DNA of 64,000 bases, from NCBI GenBank assembly GCA_038142205.1, contig JAYQJO010000001.1, positions 744,001-808,000 on the forward strand, read 5' to 3'. This stretch comes from UBA7359 sp038142205 (GTDB lineage Bacteria; Pseudomonadota; Gammaproteobacteria; Eutrophobiales; Eutrophobiaceae). A program made the translations under genes and the position numbers. Within the stretch, counting starts at the first letter, position 1; every line of letters starts with the position of its first letter. Of the stretch, positions 26,556 to 36,924 are shown piece by piece. The notes beneath the pieces were generated by a model. It saw only the letters and a list, made by a program, of their open reading frames with translations, did no database searches and was not told where the DNA came from.

Positions 26556-28853
26556 ATGCGATTAATATTTAATAAATTACTTTATGTTTTGTTGGCTCTG
26601 GCTATTATCTCCCCATCACAAGCTGCACAAGAGTTTGTTATTGAAGATATCCGTGTTGAAGGTTTAGAGCGCGTAACACCTGGGACAGTTTTTAATTATT
26701 TGCCAATGAGAGTGGGTGATACTTTTGATGACTCCCGTTCCTCAGAGGCGGTCAAGGCATTATTTAAAACGGGGTTATTTCATGATGTCAGACTTGAAAG
26801 AGATGGCAGTATTCTTGTTTTTATTATAAAGGAGCGCCCCGCTATCGGCTCTATTACCATGACGGGTAATGAGGATATTCAAACAGATGAGTTACTGGAA
26901 AATTTGAAGCAATTTGGCTTTGCCGAAGGTCGGGTCTTTGTTCAGGCGCAACTTGAACAAACAGAGCAGGAATTGCAAAGGCAGTATTATTCATTTGGGA
27001 AGTATGCCGTCAAAATTAATTCTACTGTAACTGAACTTGACAATAACCGTGTTTCAATTGTTATTGATGTTTCTGAAGGTTTAGCGGCTAAAATTAAAAA
27101 AATTAATATTGTCGGGAATACTATATTTGAAGAAAAAGATTTACTCAAAAAATTTAGCTTGAGTACACCAACATTTCTCTCTTTCTATACCAAAAATGAT
27201 CAATATTCCAAACAAAAGCTTTCCGGTGATTTGGAAGCGTTACGATCACATTATTTAGATAAGGGTTATTTGAATTTTAACATTGATTCAACGCAGGTTT
27301 CGATTACACCGGATAAAAAAGATATTTATATTACAATTAATGTCAGTGAAGGTGAGCAATACACTGTAACGGAAGTGAAATTAGCGGGTGATTTAATATT
27401 ACCAAAAGAAGATTTGTTTGAATTAATTTCTATAGGAAAAGGAGAGCTTTTTTCAAGGAAAAAAGTGACAGATAGTAGTAAGCAATTGACAGAGCGCCTG
27501 GGTGAAGAAGGTTATTCTTTTGCAAATGTAAACTCTATTCCGGATATTAATAAAGAAGATAAAACAGTTTCGTTAACTTTTTTTGTTGATCCGAGTAAAC
27601 GTGTTTATGTTCGACGTATTAATTTCACTGGAAACTCAAAAACAAAAGATGAAGTTTTGCGACAGGAAATGAGGCAGCAGGAAGGCGCCTGGATTTCGAC
27701 AACACAAGTTGATAGGGGCAAGCAACGTTTACAAAGAACGGGTTATTTTAAAGATGTCGGTGTTGATACGCCTGCTGTGCCGGGAACGACTGATCAGGTT
27801 GATGTGAATTACACGGTTGAAGAACAACCAGGAGGACAAATTGGTTTAGGACTCGGGTTTTCTCAAGCCCAAGGTTTAATTCTAAATGCAAGTATTCGTC
27901 AGACTAATTTTTTGGGTTCTGGTAAGACAGTTGATTTTGCATTTAATAACAGTGATGTGAACACTCGTTATCAACTTGGCTATTTAAACCCTTATTTTAC
28001 TGACGATGGGATTAGTAGGGGGTTTAGTGTGTTTTACCGTTCCACTGATGCACAAGACGCTAACTTAGCGCTTTTTGAAACCAAGGAGTATGGTGGTTCA
28101 ATGAGTTTCGGAATACCCATTAGTGAAAATAACACGATAGGTGCTGATATTTCATATACCAATACTCAACTTGACCTTCAAAGTAGCACCTCCGTACAAC
28201 TTAACGACTTTATTGTTCAAAATGGTGATTCATATGATCTATTAAAGGTATCGCTTAGTTTTGCTTATGACTCGAGAAATAAAACCATACTTCCTGACAA
28301 AGGTGCTTTAGCAAGTATAAGAACTCGAGTATCAGTACCAAGCTTTGGGAACTCCCTTGAGTTTTATAAAATAGACTTACGAACACAATGGTTTAAAGAT
28401 ATTTACAAAGATTTTGTTTTAACATTGGGTGCTGATATCGGCTATGGCGATAGTTACGGAGACACAACAGAATTACCCTTTTTTGAAAACTTCTATGCAG
28501 GTGGTCCAAGGACGGTGCGTGGCTATCGAGAAAATACATTAGGGCCCCGCGATAGTTCTAACAGGGCGCTGGGCGGTGATACCAAGATTGTAGGTAATGC
28601 TGAAATAATACTTCCCGTACCCTTTTTAAGTGATTTTAAAAAATCTATTCGAATTACGGGGTTCATCGATGCAGGTAATGTTTATGGACCTAGTGAGTCT
28701 TTGGAGCTAGGTGATTTAAGATACTCAACAGGGATGAGTGCTATCTGGATTTCCCCATTTGGTGCAGTCAGTGCAAGTATCGCTCAGCCTATTAACGAAC
28801 AATCAACTGACCAAGTGCAAAACTTCCAGTTTACCTTTGGAACCTCATTTTAG
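26556..28853 (+). CDS. bamA: Outer membrane protein assembly factor BamA
   Basis: A 765-residue Omp85 protein that inserts beta-barrel proteins in the outer membrane. A signal peptide (to about residue 23, SQA) is followed by five POTRA domains, visible as repeats beginning FVIEDIRVEGLERV, IGSITMTGNEDI, AKIKKINIVGNTIFEEKDL, YTVTEVKLAGDLIL and VYVRRINFTGNSKTKDEVL. The barrel starts near residue 420. It includes the lid-lock motif VRGYRENTLGPRD and ends with the aromatic C-terminal residue typical of outer-membrane proteins (TFGTSF). It is slightly shorter than E. coli BamA (810). Confidence 0.96.
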   Translation: MRLIFNKLLYVLLALAIISPSQAAQEFVIEDIRVEGLERVTPGTVFNYLPMRVGDTFDDSRSSEAVKALFKTGLFHDVRLERDGSILVFIIKERPAIGSITMTGNEDIQTDELLENLKQFGFAEGRVFVQAQLEQTEQELQRQYYSFGKYAVKINSTVTELDNNRVSIVIDVSEGLAAKIKKINIVGNTIFEEKDLLKKFSLSTPTFLSFYTKNDQYSKQKLSGDLEALRSHYLDKGYLNFNIDSTQVSITPDKKDIYITINVSEGEQYTVTEVKLAGDLILPKEDLFELISIGKGELFSRKKVTDSSKQLTERLGEEGYSFANVNSIPDINKEDKTVSLTFFVDPSKRVYVRRINFTGNSKTKDEVLRQEMRQQEGAWISTTQVDRGKQRLQRTGYFKDVGVDTPAVPGTTDQVDVNYTVEEQPGGQIGLGLGFSQAQGLILNASIRQTNFLGSGKTVDFAFNNSDVNTRYQLGYLNPYFTDDGISRGFSVFYRSTDAQDANLALFETKEYGGSMSFGIPISENNTIGADISYTNTQLDLQSSTSVQLNDFIVQNGDSYDLLKVSLSFAYDSRNKTILPDKGALASIRTRVSVPSFGNSLEFYKIDLRTQWFKDIYKDFVLTLGADIGYGDSYGDTTELPFFENFYAGGPRTVRGYRENTLGPRDSSNRALGGDTKIVGNAEIILPVPFLSDFKKSIRITGFIDAGNVYGPSESLELGDLRYSTGMSAIWISPFGAVSASIAQPINEQSTDQVQNFQFTFGTSF

Positions 28854-28875
28854 TTATTTTTGGAGTAATTTATTA

Positions 28876-29385
28876 ATGAAAACTTTGTTTAAACTTTCTA
28901 CGTCCATAGCGCTGTTTATGGTGTTTTCTTCTCAAGTCTTGGCTGAAGAGGCTTTAAAAATAGGAGCTGTTCAAGTGTTAAAAGTTCTTGAGCAATCTCC
29001 TCAATATCAAGCAGCAGGTAAAGCGCTTGATAAAGAGTTTGAAGCAAGAAGTAAAACGCTTATCGCAGAACAAAAGAAAATTAAAGGCCTTGAAGATAAA
29101 CTCTCAAAAGATAGAGCGATTATGTCAGAAGCTGAAGTTGGCAAGTTAGAAAGAGATGTTCTAAATAAAAAACGAGATTTAAAACGCGATCAAGATGAAT
29201 TTCGTGAAGACATAAACTTTCGTCGTAACGAAGAGTTAGCGAAAATTCAAAAAATAGTTTTTGAAGCAGTGCAAAAGGTTTCTAAAGACAATGGTTATGA
29301 TATTGTTTTAAGCGAAGGTGTTGTTTTTGCTAGTGCGAAAGCAGACATGACACAATTAGTTATAGATGTCTTAAATAAAAAGTAG
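28876..29385 (+). CDS. skp: Periplasmic chaperone Skp (OmpH)
   Basis: A 169-residue secreted protein. The start at 28876 gives a clear signal peptide (MKTLFKLSTSIALFMVFSS, cut after LAE or LA); a longer frame from 28738 overlaps bamA and is a shadow. The mature part begins with the Skp strand KIGAVQVLKVLEQSPQYQ. Long basic and acidic coiled-coil helices form the tentacles, and the C-terminal strand GYDIVLSEGVVFAS completes the trimer core. It holds unfolded outer-membrane proteins for BamA. Position between bamA and lpxD is the conserved one. Confidence 0.94.
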   Translation: MKTLFKLSTSIALFMVFSSQVLAEEALKIGAVQVLKVLEQSPQYQAAGKALDKEFEARSKTLIAEQKKIKGLEDKLSKDRAIMSEAEVGKLERDVLNKKRDLKRDQDEFREDINFRRNEELAKIQKIVFEAVQKVSKDNGYDIVLSEGVVFASAKADMTQLVIDVLNKK

Positions 29386-29428
29386 TTATTATTTTAATTC
29401 GCCAATTTAGTAATGGTCTAATAATCTG

Positions 29429-30424
29429 ATGGTAGCCACGCTTGCAGAATTGTCTGAAATTTGTGGGGCAAGATTGGAAGGTGATGCTGATTGTGAAATT
29501 GTAGCCGTTAATACATTAAGTAAGGCTATAAAGGGTGAGCTTACTTTTTTGTCCAATAGTCATTATGCACATCAGTTAGCAGAAACAAATGCTTCCGCTG
29601 TTATATTAGCGGAAGAAGACTTTAATAGTTGTCCAACTAATTCTCTGGTTAGTTCAAACCCCTATTTAGCTTATGCTAAAGTTGCTAATTACCTTCATCC
29701 ACATGATGTGCATGACGGGAATATCGATAGTAATGCGATTATTGCAGAAAGTTGCATTATTGATAATTCATCTAGTATTTCGGCAAATGTAGTTATTGGT
29801 GATAATGTTAAGGTAGCTGCCGGAGTTTATATTGGACCAGGATGCGTAATTGAAGAGAACGTGGAAATAGGAAAGAACTCTTCATTATTAGCAAATATAA
29901 CGATTAGAAAGGGAGTTGTATTAGGAGAAAATGTAACGCTTCACCCTGGTGTCGTCATCGGTGCAGATGGATTTGGAATGGCACAGGAAAATGGGAAGTG
30001 GTTGAATATTCCACAAATAGGCACGGTTAGAATTGGGAATAATGTTGATGTAGGAGCAAATTCAACGATTGATAGGGGCGCAATAGAAGATACTGTTATT
30101 TCTAATGGTGTAAAAATTGATAATCAGGTGCAAATTGGTCATAACGTTTTTATAGGAGAAGATACAGCTATAGCTGGCTGTGCGGCTATTGCTGGAAGCG
30201 CAGTTATAGGTAAGCGATGTATGATAGGTGGCGCTACGTGCATTAGTGGACATATAGAAATTGCTGATGATGTTATTGTTACTGGAATGTCCGGCGTGGC
30301 TAATTCTATTAAAGCTGCCGGTGTTTATTCTTCTGGCCTACCTGTGACAGACAACAAAACGTGGCGTAGAAATATAGTGCGTTTTAAAAAACTGGACGAG
30401 ATATTAAAAAAATTAACAGGTTAA
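29429..30424 (+). CDS. lpxD: UDP-3-O-acylglucosamine N-acyltransferase LpxD
   Basis: A 331-residue left-handed beta-helix acyltransferase, the third step of lipid A synthesis. The N-terminal uridine-binding domain contains LTFLSNSHYAHQL. Hexapeptide repeats run from about residue 100 to 290. The catalytic His lies in VQIGHNVFIGE, near residue 236, and HPGVVIGADGFGM is a family signature. A C-terminal helix ends the protein. Length is close to E. coli LpxD (341). It is followed by fabZ after 18 bases. Confidence 0.96.
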   Translation: MVATLAELSEICGARLEGDADCEIVAVNTLSKAIKGELTFLSNSHYAHQLAETNASAVILAEEDFNSCPTNSLVSSNPYLAYAKVANYLHPHDVHDGNIDSNAIIAESCIIDNSSSISANVVIGDNVKVAAGVYIGPGCVIEENVEIGKNSSLLANITIRKGVVLGENVTLHPGVVIGADGFGMAQENGKWLNIPQIGTVRIGNNVDVGANSTIDRGAIEDTVISNGVKIDNQVQIGHNVFIGEDTAIAGCAAIAGSAVIGKRCMIGGATCISGHIEIADDVIVTGMSGVANSIKAAGVYSSGLPVTDNKTWRRNIVRFKKLDEILKKLTG

Positions 30425-30442
30425 AATTATATAGGTAATCAT

Positions 30443-30898
30443 ATGCAAGATACTTCATCAGCTGTTGATGTTGAAAAAATTAAAACAATTTTGCCTCATC
30501 GTTATCCTTTTTTACTTGTTGATCGTGTATTAGAAGTAGAAAAAGGAAGTCATATTAAAACTGTAAAAAACGTCTCAGTGAATGAACCCTTTTTTCAGGG
30601 ACACTTTCCAAATAAATCAGTAATGCCAGGGGTATTAATAATTGAAGCGCTTGCTCAGTCTGCAGCTTTGTTAGGCGCTTTGGGTTTTGATGAAAACCGA
30701 GTGACAGAAGATGATTTGTATTACCTTGTTGGTGTAGATAAATCTCGTTTTAGAAAGCCAGTTGTTCCTGGCGATATACTCGTGCTTGATGTTAAGTTTT
30801 TAACAGTTAGAAGGAAGATCTGGAAGTTTGAAGCATCAGCTTATGTTGATTCAAAAATGGTTGCTTCTGCTGAGTTATTAACAACTCTCATGGAGTAA
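30443..30898 (+). CDS. fabZ: 3-hydroxyacyl-ACP dehydratase FabZ
   Basis: A 151-residue hot-dog-fold dehydratase of fatty acid elongation. LPHRYPFLLVDRV opens the fold. The catalytic His is in GHFPNKSVMPG and the Glu in IEALAQSAAL. GVDKSRFRKPVVPGD matches the family. Its place between lpxD and lpxA is universal in gammaproteobacteria. It balances 3-hydroxyacyl-ACP use between phospholipid and lipid A. Confidence 0.97.
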   Translation: MQDTSSAVDVEKIKTILPHRYPFLLVDRVLEVEKGSHIKTVKNVSVNEPFFQGHFPNKSVMPGVLIIEALAQSAALLGALGFDENRVTEDDLYYLVGVDKSRFRKPVVPGDILVLDVKFLTVRRKIWKFEASAYVDSKMVASAELLTTLME

Positions 30899-30902
30899 AT
30901 CC

Positions 30903-31676
30903 ATGATAAACCCAACAGCGATTGTTCACCCTGAGGCAAAAATAGATGCCGATGTAGAAATTGGTGCTTATTCAATAATTGGAAAAGATGTTTTTATTGC
31001 ATCAGGTACAAAAATAGATTCTCACGTTGTTATAAATGGTCCTACAACCATTGGAAAGAATAATAAAATAGCAAGCTTCTGTTCTTTAGGTTCCGACCCG
31101 CAAGATAAAAAATATCAAGGTGAAGCAGACTCGACCCTGGAAATAGGTGATAACAATACAATTCGTGAATATGTTTCTATAAACAGAGGCACGGGAGATG
31201 GTGGTGGCAAGACTATTATTGGCGATGATAATTGGATTATGGCTTATGTACATATCGCCCACGATTGCATTGTAGGCTGCAATACTATTTTCGCTAACAA
31301 TGCCACGCTTGCAGGGCATGTTACTATCGATGATTATGCTATTTTAGGAGGTTTTAGCGGTGTTCATCAGTTTTGTCGAATTGGTAGTTATAGTTTCTCT
31401 GCAATATCTTCCGTTATAGTGAAAGATGTCCCGCCTTATGTATTAGTTTCCGGTAATACGGCAAAACCATCCGGTTTAAATCGTGAAGGCTTAAAACGAC
31501 ATGGTTTTGATAATGAAACAATTAATATTCTACGCAAAGCGTATAAGGCAATTTATCGCGAAGGCCTGATACTTAAAGATGCGCTTGATGTATTAGCTGA
31601 ATTATCCAAAGAATCAGAAAAAGTTGAATTAATGCGTTCATTTATTGCCGCATCAGAGCGCGGTATTGTTCGATAG
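30903..31676 (+). CDS. lpxA: UDP-N-acetylglucosamine acyltransferase LpxA
   Basis: A 257-residue left-handed beta-helix enzyme for the first step of lipid A synthesis. Hexapeptide repeats fill the first 190 residues. The catalytic His is in HIAHDCIVGCN, near residue 122. DPQDKKYQGE, EYVSINRGT and GFSGVHQFCRIG are diagnostic. The alpha-helical C-terminal domain (GLNREGLKRHGF onward) is intact. Length is close to E. coli LpxA (262). It lies four bases after fabZ. Confidence 0.97.
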   Translation: MINPTAIVHPEAKIDADVEIGAYSIIGKDVFIASGTKIDSHVVINGPTTIGKNNKIASFCSLGSDPQDKKYQGEADSTLEIGDNNTIREYVSINRGTGDGGGKTIIGDDNWIMAYVHIAHDCIVGCNTIFANNATLAGHVTIDDYAILGGFSGVHQFCRIGSYSFSAISSVIVKDVPPYVLVSGNTAKPSGLNREGLKRHGFDNETINILRKAYKAIYREGLILKDALDVLAELSKESEKVELMRSFIAASERGIVR

Positions 31677-31700
31677 CATCAGTATTCAGAAGCAACTCTC

Positions 31701-32848
31701 ATGATACGAATAGGTCTTGTCGCAGGTGAAGCATCAGGCGATAACCTGGGAGCAGGGCTAATTCATGAAATAAAAAATAATAGTGATAATGTTACTGTAG
31801 AAGGTATAGGGGGAGAGAAGTTATCTAAAACGGGTATGAATGTCTTATATCCTATGGAACGCCTTTCTGTTATGGGCTTTACTGAAGTATTTGGTCGCTA
31901 TAGAGAGTTAAAAAAAATACGTAATGATCTAATCGAGTATTTTCTTGAAAACCCACCTGATGTTTTTATTGGTGTTGATGCACCTGATTTTAATTTAGGT
32001 CTAGAGCAAGCCCTGAAAGAAGCAGGTATTAAAACAGTGCATTATGTTAGTCCTTCCGTTTATGCTTGGCGTGAATATCGTGTAAAAAATATAAAAAAGT
32101 CAGCCGACTTAATACTAAACCTTTTCCCATTTGAATCTGCAATATATAAAAAACATGACGTTGTAAATAAGTATGTTGGTCATCCTTTGGCAGATATCAT
32201 TCGTCAGGACATAAACATCAGTGGGAAAAGAAAAGAACTGAATTTGCCAGACGATAAAACTGTAGTTGCATTATTAGCAGGCAGTCGTTTGTCTGAAGTA
32301 AAGAAGATTGCAGAACCGTTATTAAAGACGGCAGTTTTGAGCAACAAAGAATATGATAACCTTCATTTTATAAGCAGTTTTGTTAATGAAAAAACATTAC
32401 AAATGTTTAAAGATATCAAAGGTGAGGTCGCTGCAGATTTAAAAATAGAGCTGTTTGTTGATAAAACACATGATGTTATGGCTGCATCAGATATTATTAT
32501 TCTGGCTTCGGGTACAGCGACACTGGAAGCCATGTTACTTAATAAACCAATGATAGTCGTTTATCGACTTTCCTGGTTAACATATCGCATCGTTAAATGT
32601 CTGGCAAAAATACCCTATGCCTCTTTACCAAATATTTTAGCAGGGAAAAAAATTGTGCCTGAATATTTACAGTATCAATGTACAGCAGAAAATATTTCTA
32701 ATGAATTAAACAGTTTATTAAGTTCTGAAGAAAAAAAGAAAATATGAAAAAAGAATTTTCAGATTTGTCAGGACAGCTTAGGAAGAACGCGGATAAACAA
32801 GCTGCAAAAGCTGTGCTCGAATTGATTCAAGGGAAAGCAAATGCTTGA
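31701..32848 (+). CDS. lpxB: Lipid A disaccharide synthase LpxB, frameshifted near its C-terminus
   Basis: A glycosyltransferase of family GT19 joining UDP-diacylglucosamine and lipid X. VAGEASGDNLGAGL, HYVSPSVYAWREYRVK, ALLAGSRLSEV and the sugar-nucleotide site SGTATLEAML are intact in the first 348 residues. The frame then stops at 32747. The -1 frame continues as MKKEFSDLSGQLRKNADK and AAKAVLELI to 32848, exactly the family's C-terminal helix. With one A restored in the A7 run (32731-32737) the protein has 382 residues, the E. coli length. The site is an in-phase A AAA AAG at 32732-32738. The restored stop overlaps rnhB by eight bases. Confidence 0.92.
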
Positions 32849-33434
32849 TCTTTCTTTTTTAAATAATGTAGAACTATTAGCGGGTGTCGATGAAGTTGGT
32901 AGGGGGCCGTTAGCCGGGCCCGTTGTTGCAGCAGCTGTTATTCTTGATCCGGAAAAACCTGTAAAAGGACTTAAGGATTCAAAAAAAATAACCCCAAAAA
33001 AAAGAGAACGTTTGTCTGATGAGATAAAGGAAAAGGCACTTTCCTGGTCTTTAGGGCGTGCTGAAGTTGAAGAAATTGATGAGATAAATATTCTTAAAGC
33101 AAGTTTGCTTGCAATGAAACGTGCAGTTGAGTCGTTGTCTATAGAACCAAAACTTGTTGCGGCAGATGGGCAATATTCAGCCGATGTTGTTTATGTAAGG
33201 ATTGCTATTACAAAAGGCGATAATCTGGTTCCTGCTATAAGTGCTGCTTCAATTTTAGCAAAAGTTGCTAGAGATAATGAGATGATTAGTTTTGAAGAAA
33301 CCTATCCCGGTTATGGTTTTTCTTCACATAAGGGCTATCCCACAAAGCAGCATATGGAGTCGTTGAAAAAATTAGGCGTAACTGAAATACATCGACGAAG
33401 TTTTGCCCCCGTTGCTAGACTTATTTCTGGTTAA
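32841..33434 (+). CDS. rnhB: Ribonuclease HII
   Basis: A 197-residue type 2 RNase H removing RNA from DNA-RNA hybrids and single ribonucleotides from DNA. GVDEVGRGPLAGPVVAAAV supplies the first Asp-Glu pair. VAADGQY gives the next Asp and AKVARDNEM the last. The family GYGFSSHKGYPT motif is present. Its start lies inside the lpxB C-terminal codons, so it is probably translationally coupled with the restored lpxB frame. Confidence 0.96.
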   Translation: MLDLSFLNNVELLAGVDEVGRGPLAGPVVAAAVILDPEKPVKGLKDSKKITPKKRERLSDEIKEKALSWSLGRAEVEEIDEINILKASLLAMKRAVESLSIEPKLVAADGQYSADVVYVRIAITKGDNLVPAISAASILAKVARDNEMISFEETYPGYGFSSHKGYPTKQHMESLKKLGVTEIHRRSFAPVARLISG

Positions 33435-33440
33435 TCTGTT

Positions 33441-36400
33441 ATGAGTTTTGTTCACTTACATCTTCACACCGAATATTCCCTGATAGACGGAATGATTAAA
33501 GTAAATTTGCTCGCTGACAAAGCAGCAAAGTTAGGGATGCCTGCGATCGCAGCAACAGAGCAGAGCAATACCTTTTCTGCAGTAAAGTTCTACCGTGCGA
33601 TGATTGCTCAGGGAATTAAACCGATTATTGGCTCTGACTTAAGGGTTATCGATGCAGAATCAAAAGAAGAATTTAATGTTGTATTACTCTGTCAGCATTT
33701 TGAAGGGTATCAAAACCTTTCCAAAATAATTTCTAAAAGTTACATGGAAGGTCAAAAGCGCGGTATTCCTTATGTTAACTTTGAATGGATAAAGGAAAAT
33801 AATGAAGGTTTACTTGCAATTGATAATGCCGAAAATGGTAGTTTTGCTAACTCTTTATTACATTCTGATGAATCGTTCATTGAGAAAACTTGCGAAAAAT
33901 GGACATCGCTTTTTCCTGATAGATATTATTTAGAATTACAACGTATAGGATTGAAAGGACAAAATAATCATATTAGCAAAGCAATAGAGTATTCGGGGAA
34001 ACTCAATATCCCTGTTGTTGCGACTAATAATGCACGCTTTCTTAACGATGATGATTTTGAAGCACATGAGGCCCGTGTCTGTATTTATCAGGGCTATACT
34101 TTAAATGATACAAGACGCCCGAAACAATATACAGAGCAACAATACATTCGTTCATCAGAAGATATGCAAGAGTTGTTTTCTGATATTCCCGAAGCAATAG
34201 AAAACACAGTGAAAATTGCACAACGATGCAATATCGAATTTTGCTTGGGTGAAAACTTTTTGCCTAACTTTGTTGTGAATGAAAATGAAACGCAAGATCA
34301 GCGTTTGATTAGTGATGCAAAAACAGGCTTGCAAAAAATCATTGATGATGACGATAAAATAACAGAAGAAAAAAGCGTCGACTATTACAAAAGACTGGAT
34401 ATCGAAATTGATGTTGTCACAAAAATGGGTTTCTCCGGCTATTTTCTTATCGTCGCTGATTTCATACGTTGGGCGAAAGAGAATGGAATTCCTGTTGGTC
34501 CGGGTCGTGGTTCAGGAGCAGGTTCGCTCGTTGCTTATGCATTAGATATTACTGAACTCGATCCGCTTGAATATGATTTGCTGTTTGAACGTTTTTTGAA
34601 TCCAGACCGTGTCTCCTTACCTGATTTCGATATTGATTTCTGTATGGATAGGCGTGATGAAGTAATTGAGTATGTTGCGAAAAAATACGGGAGTGATCAT
34701 GTTTCGCAAATTATCACTTACGGCACCATGGCAGCGAAAGCGGTTGTTAGAGATGTGGGCCGTGTACTGGGTTTCCCTTATGGGTTTGTTGATCAAATAG
34801 CCAAGCTTATCCCTTTTGAAATTGGCATGACTCTGAATAGAGCTATGGAAGAAGAGAAGGAACTTAGGCAGCGTTACAACTCGGAAGATGATGTTAAGAC
34901 TTTAATGGATTTGGCAAAAAAACTTGAAGGTTTGTCACGCAACGCTGGTAGGCATGCAGGTGGCCTTATTATTGCGCCTAAACCATTAACGGATTATATG
35001 CCTCTGTATTGTGAAGAAGGTTCTCAATCTACGGTATCGCAATTCGATATGAGTGATGTTGAGTCTATCGGTTTAGTTAAATTTGATTTTCTTGGTTTAA
35101 GAACTTTAACAATCATTGACTGGGCCTTGCGTGATGTTAATCGACTAAAAAGACAGAATAACGAAGCCGAAGTTAATATAAGGAAAATACCCTTAGATGA
35201 TCCAGCAACCTATGCATTGATTCAACGTATGGATACTACAGCCGTATTCCAACTCGAATCAGATGGTATGAAAAAACTGGTTAGTCGTTTAAAGCCTGAT
35301 GTTTTTGATGACCTAATAGCCTTGGTTGCTTTATTTAGACCAGGACCATTGCAATCGGGCATGGTTGATGACTTTGTTGATAGGAAGCACGGCCGTCAGC
35401 GAGTGCAATACATGCATGATGATCTTGAATTTGCATTGAAACCGACATACGGCGTAATCCTTTATCAGGAACAGGTTATGCAGATTGCGCAGGTCTTAGC
35501 AGGTTATACACTTGGAGGTGCTGATTTATTACGTCGTGCGATGGGCAAGAAAAAACCGGAAGAAATGGCGAAGCAAAGAAAAATCTTTACCGAAGGTGCT
35601 ATAAATAGAGGTGTTGATGAACAGCTAGCGACTTATATTTTTGATTTAATGGAAAAGTTTGCCGGTTATGGTTTTAATAAGTCTCACTCTGCTGCTTATG
35701 CGCTTGTTGCTTATCAAACAGCCTGGCTAAAAGCACATTACCCAGCCGCATTTATGGCCGCAGTATTATCTTCAGATATGGATAACACAGATAAAGTTGT
35801 GATGTTGATAGAAGAAACACGCAGAATGAATATCGAAATCGTGCCGCCTTCAGTTAATGCCAGTTTTTACAGTTTTACAGTTAAAGATGAAAAGACGATT
35901 CAATATGGTTTAGGTGCGATTAAAGGTGTTGGTGCAGCAGCGATTGATAATATTATTCAGGAAAGAGAAGAAAAAGGTTCTTATGGAAACTTGTTTGATC
36001 TTTGTAAACGCATTGACTTAAGGAAGGCGAACAAGAGGGTGCTTGATGCATTAATTAAATCAGGTGCAATGGACTCATTAGGTGCAGGTAGAAATACCTT
36101 AGTTGAAAATCTGGATAAAGCGACTTCATTAGCAGAACAACATAATAAAAATCTAGATAGTGGCCAGAATGATATGTTTGGCCTTGATACGACAGTTAAA
36201 TCAGATAGCGAAGATGATGGGGCATCTGTTTACGATGTCGTTAAGGATTGGGATGATAAGCAACGTGTTATGTTCGAAAAAGAAACCCTGGGCTTTTATT
36301 TGTCTGGTCATCCTATTACACGTTATCAACAAGAATTATCAAAAATTACGAGAAAGCTTTTCGGTATAAAAACAGGCGAAGTCAGTGTTGCCGGATACAT

Positions 36401-36923
36401 TATGAGTATACGCAAGTCAGGCATGCGAGAAGAATATGACGTCAAGATTGATGATAATACTTCGCGAAAAGTCGTTGTTGTTAAAACGGAAGACTATGAA
36501 AAATATCGGAATAATTTAATCAAAGATCACCTTATTATTGTTCGGGGTCGTGCGAAAACTGATGACTATTATGAAGGTGGTATTAAAATTCTAGCTAATT
36601 CTATTTTTACCATTGATGATGTTCGTAAATCGGATAACCCATTTAATGTTAGCAGTTCTTTAAAATTAACCCTGTATGAATCACAGATGAGTAACGGGGT
36701 TTTAAATAAAATAAAAAATATTCTGCAAAAGTATCACCATGATGTTTCAAATGTTGTCGTAAATTATGTTAAGGGTGACGCAGCAGGCTTAATCCCGTTT
36801 GGTAATCAATGGAATGTCAGAATCAGCGATGATTTGATTGATGAATTAATGAATATACTTGATCTAAAACAGGTAGAAATCGAGTATAATCCAAAAGCTA
36901 AAACTGATAACGTATTGAATTAA
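33441..36923 (+). CDS. dnaE: DNA polymerase III subunit alpha
   Basis: The 1160-residue catalytic subunit of the replicative polymerase, exactly the E. coli length. The N-terminal PHP domain starts FVHLHLHTEYSLIDGM. The palm has GPGRGSGAGSLVAYAL and the metal Asp pair in PDFDIDFCMDRRDEV. The fingers include AVFQLESDGMKKL and FNKSHSAAYALVAYQTAWLKAHYP. Helix-hairpin-helix and OB-fold regions follow (SVAGYIMSIRKS), then the tau-binding C-terminal domain. The clamp-binding region (QNDMFGLD near residue 912) is visible. It ends one base before the accA start. Confidence 0.97.
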   Translation: MSFVHLHLHTEYSLIDGMIKVNLLADKAAKLGMPAIAATEQSNTFSAVKFYRAMIAQGIKPIIGSDLRVIDAESKEEFNVVLLCQHFEGYQNLSKIISKSYMEGQKRGIPYVNFEWIKENNEGLLAIDNAENGSFANSLLHSDESFIEKTCEKWTSLFPDRYYLELQRIGLKGQNNHISKAIEYSGKLNIPVVATNNARFLNDDDFEAHEARVCIYQGYTLNDTRRPKQYTEQQYIRSSEDMQELFSDIPEAIENTVKIAQRCNIEFCLGENFLPNFVVNENETQDQRLISDAKTGLQKIIDDDDKITEEKSVDYYKRLDIEIDVVTKMGFSGYFLIVADFIRWAKENGIPVGPGRGSGAGSLVAYALDITELDPLEYDLLFERFLNPDRVSLPDFDIDFCMDRRDEVIEYVAKKYGSDHVSQIITYGTMAAKAVVRDVGRVLGFPYGFVDQIAKLIPFEIGMTLNRAMEEEKELRQRYNSEDDVKTLMDLAKKLEGLSRNAGRHAGGLIIAPKPLTDYMPLYCEEGSQSTVSQFDMSDVESIGLVKFDFLGLRTLTIIDWALRDVNRLKRQNNEAEVNIRKIPLDDPATYALIQRMDTTAVFQLESDGMKKLVSRLKPDVFDDLIALVALFRPGPLQSGMVDDFVDRKHGRQRVQYMHDDLEFALKPTYGVILYQEQVMQIAQVLAGYTLGGADLLRRAMGKKKPEEMAKQRKIFTEGAINRGVDEQLATYIFDLMEKFAGYGFNKSHSAAYALVAYQTAWLKAHYPAAFMAAVLSSDMDNTDKVVMLIEETRRMNIEIVPPSVNASFYSFTVKDEKTIQYGLGAIKGVGAAAIDNIIQEREEKGSYGNLFDLCKRIDLRKANKRVLDALIKSGAMDSLGAGRNTLVENLDKATSLAEQHNKNLDSGQNDMFGLDTTVKSDSEDDGASVYDVVKDWDDKQRVMFEKETLGFYLSGHPITRYQQELSKITRKLFGIKTGEVSVAGYIMSIRKSGMREEYDVKIDDNTSRKVVVVKTEDYEKYRNNLIKDHLIIVRGRAKTDDYYEGGIKILANSIFTIDDVRKSDNPFNVSSSLKLTLYESQMSNGVLNKIKNILQKYHHDVSNVVVNYVKGDAAGLIPFGNQWNVRISDDLIDELMNILDLKQVEIEYNPKAKTDNVLN

Positions 36924-36924
36924 A

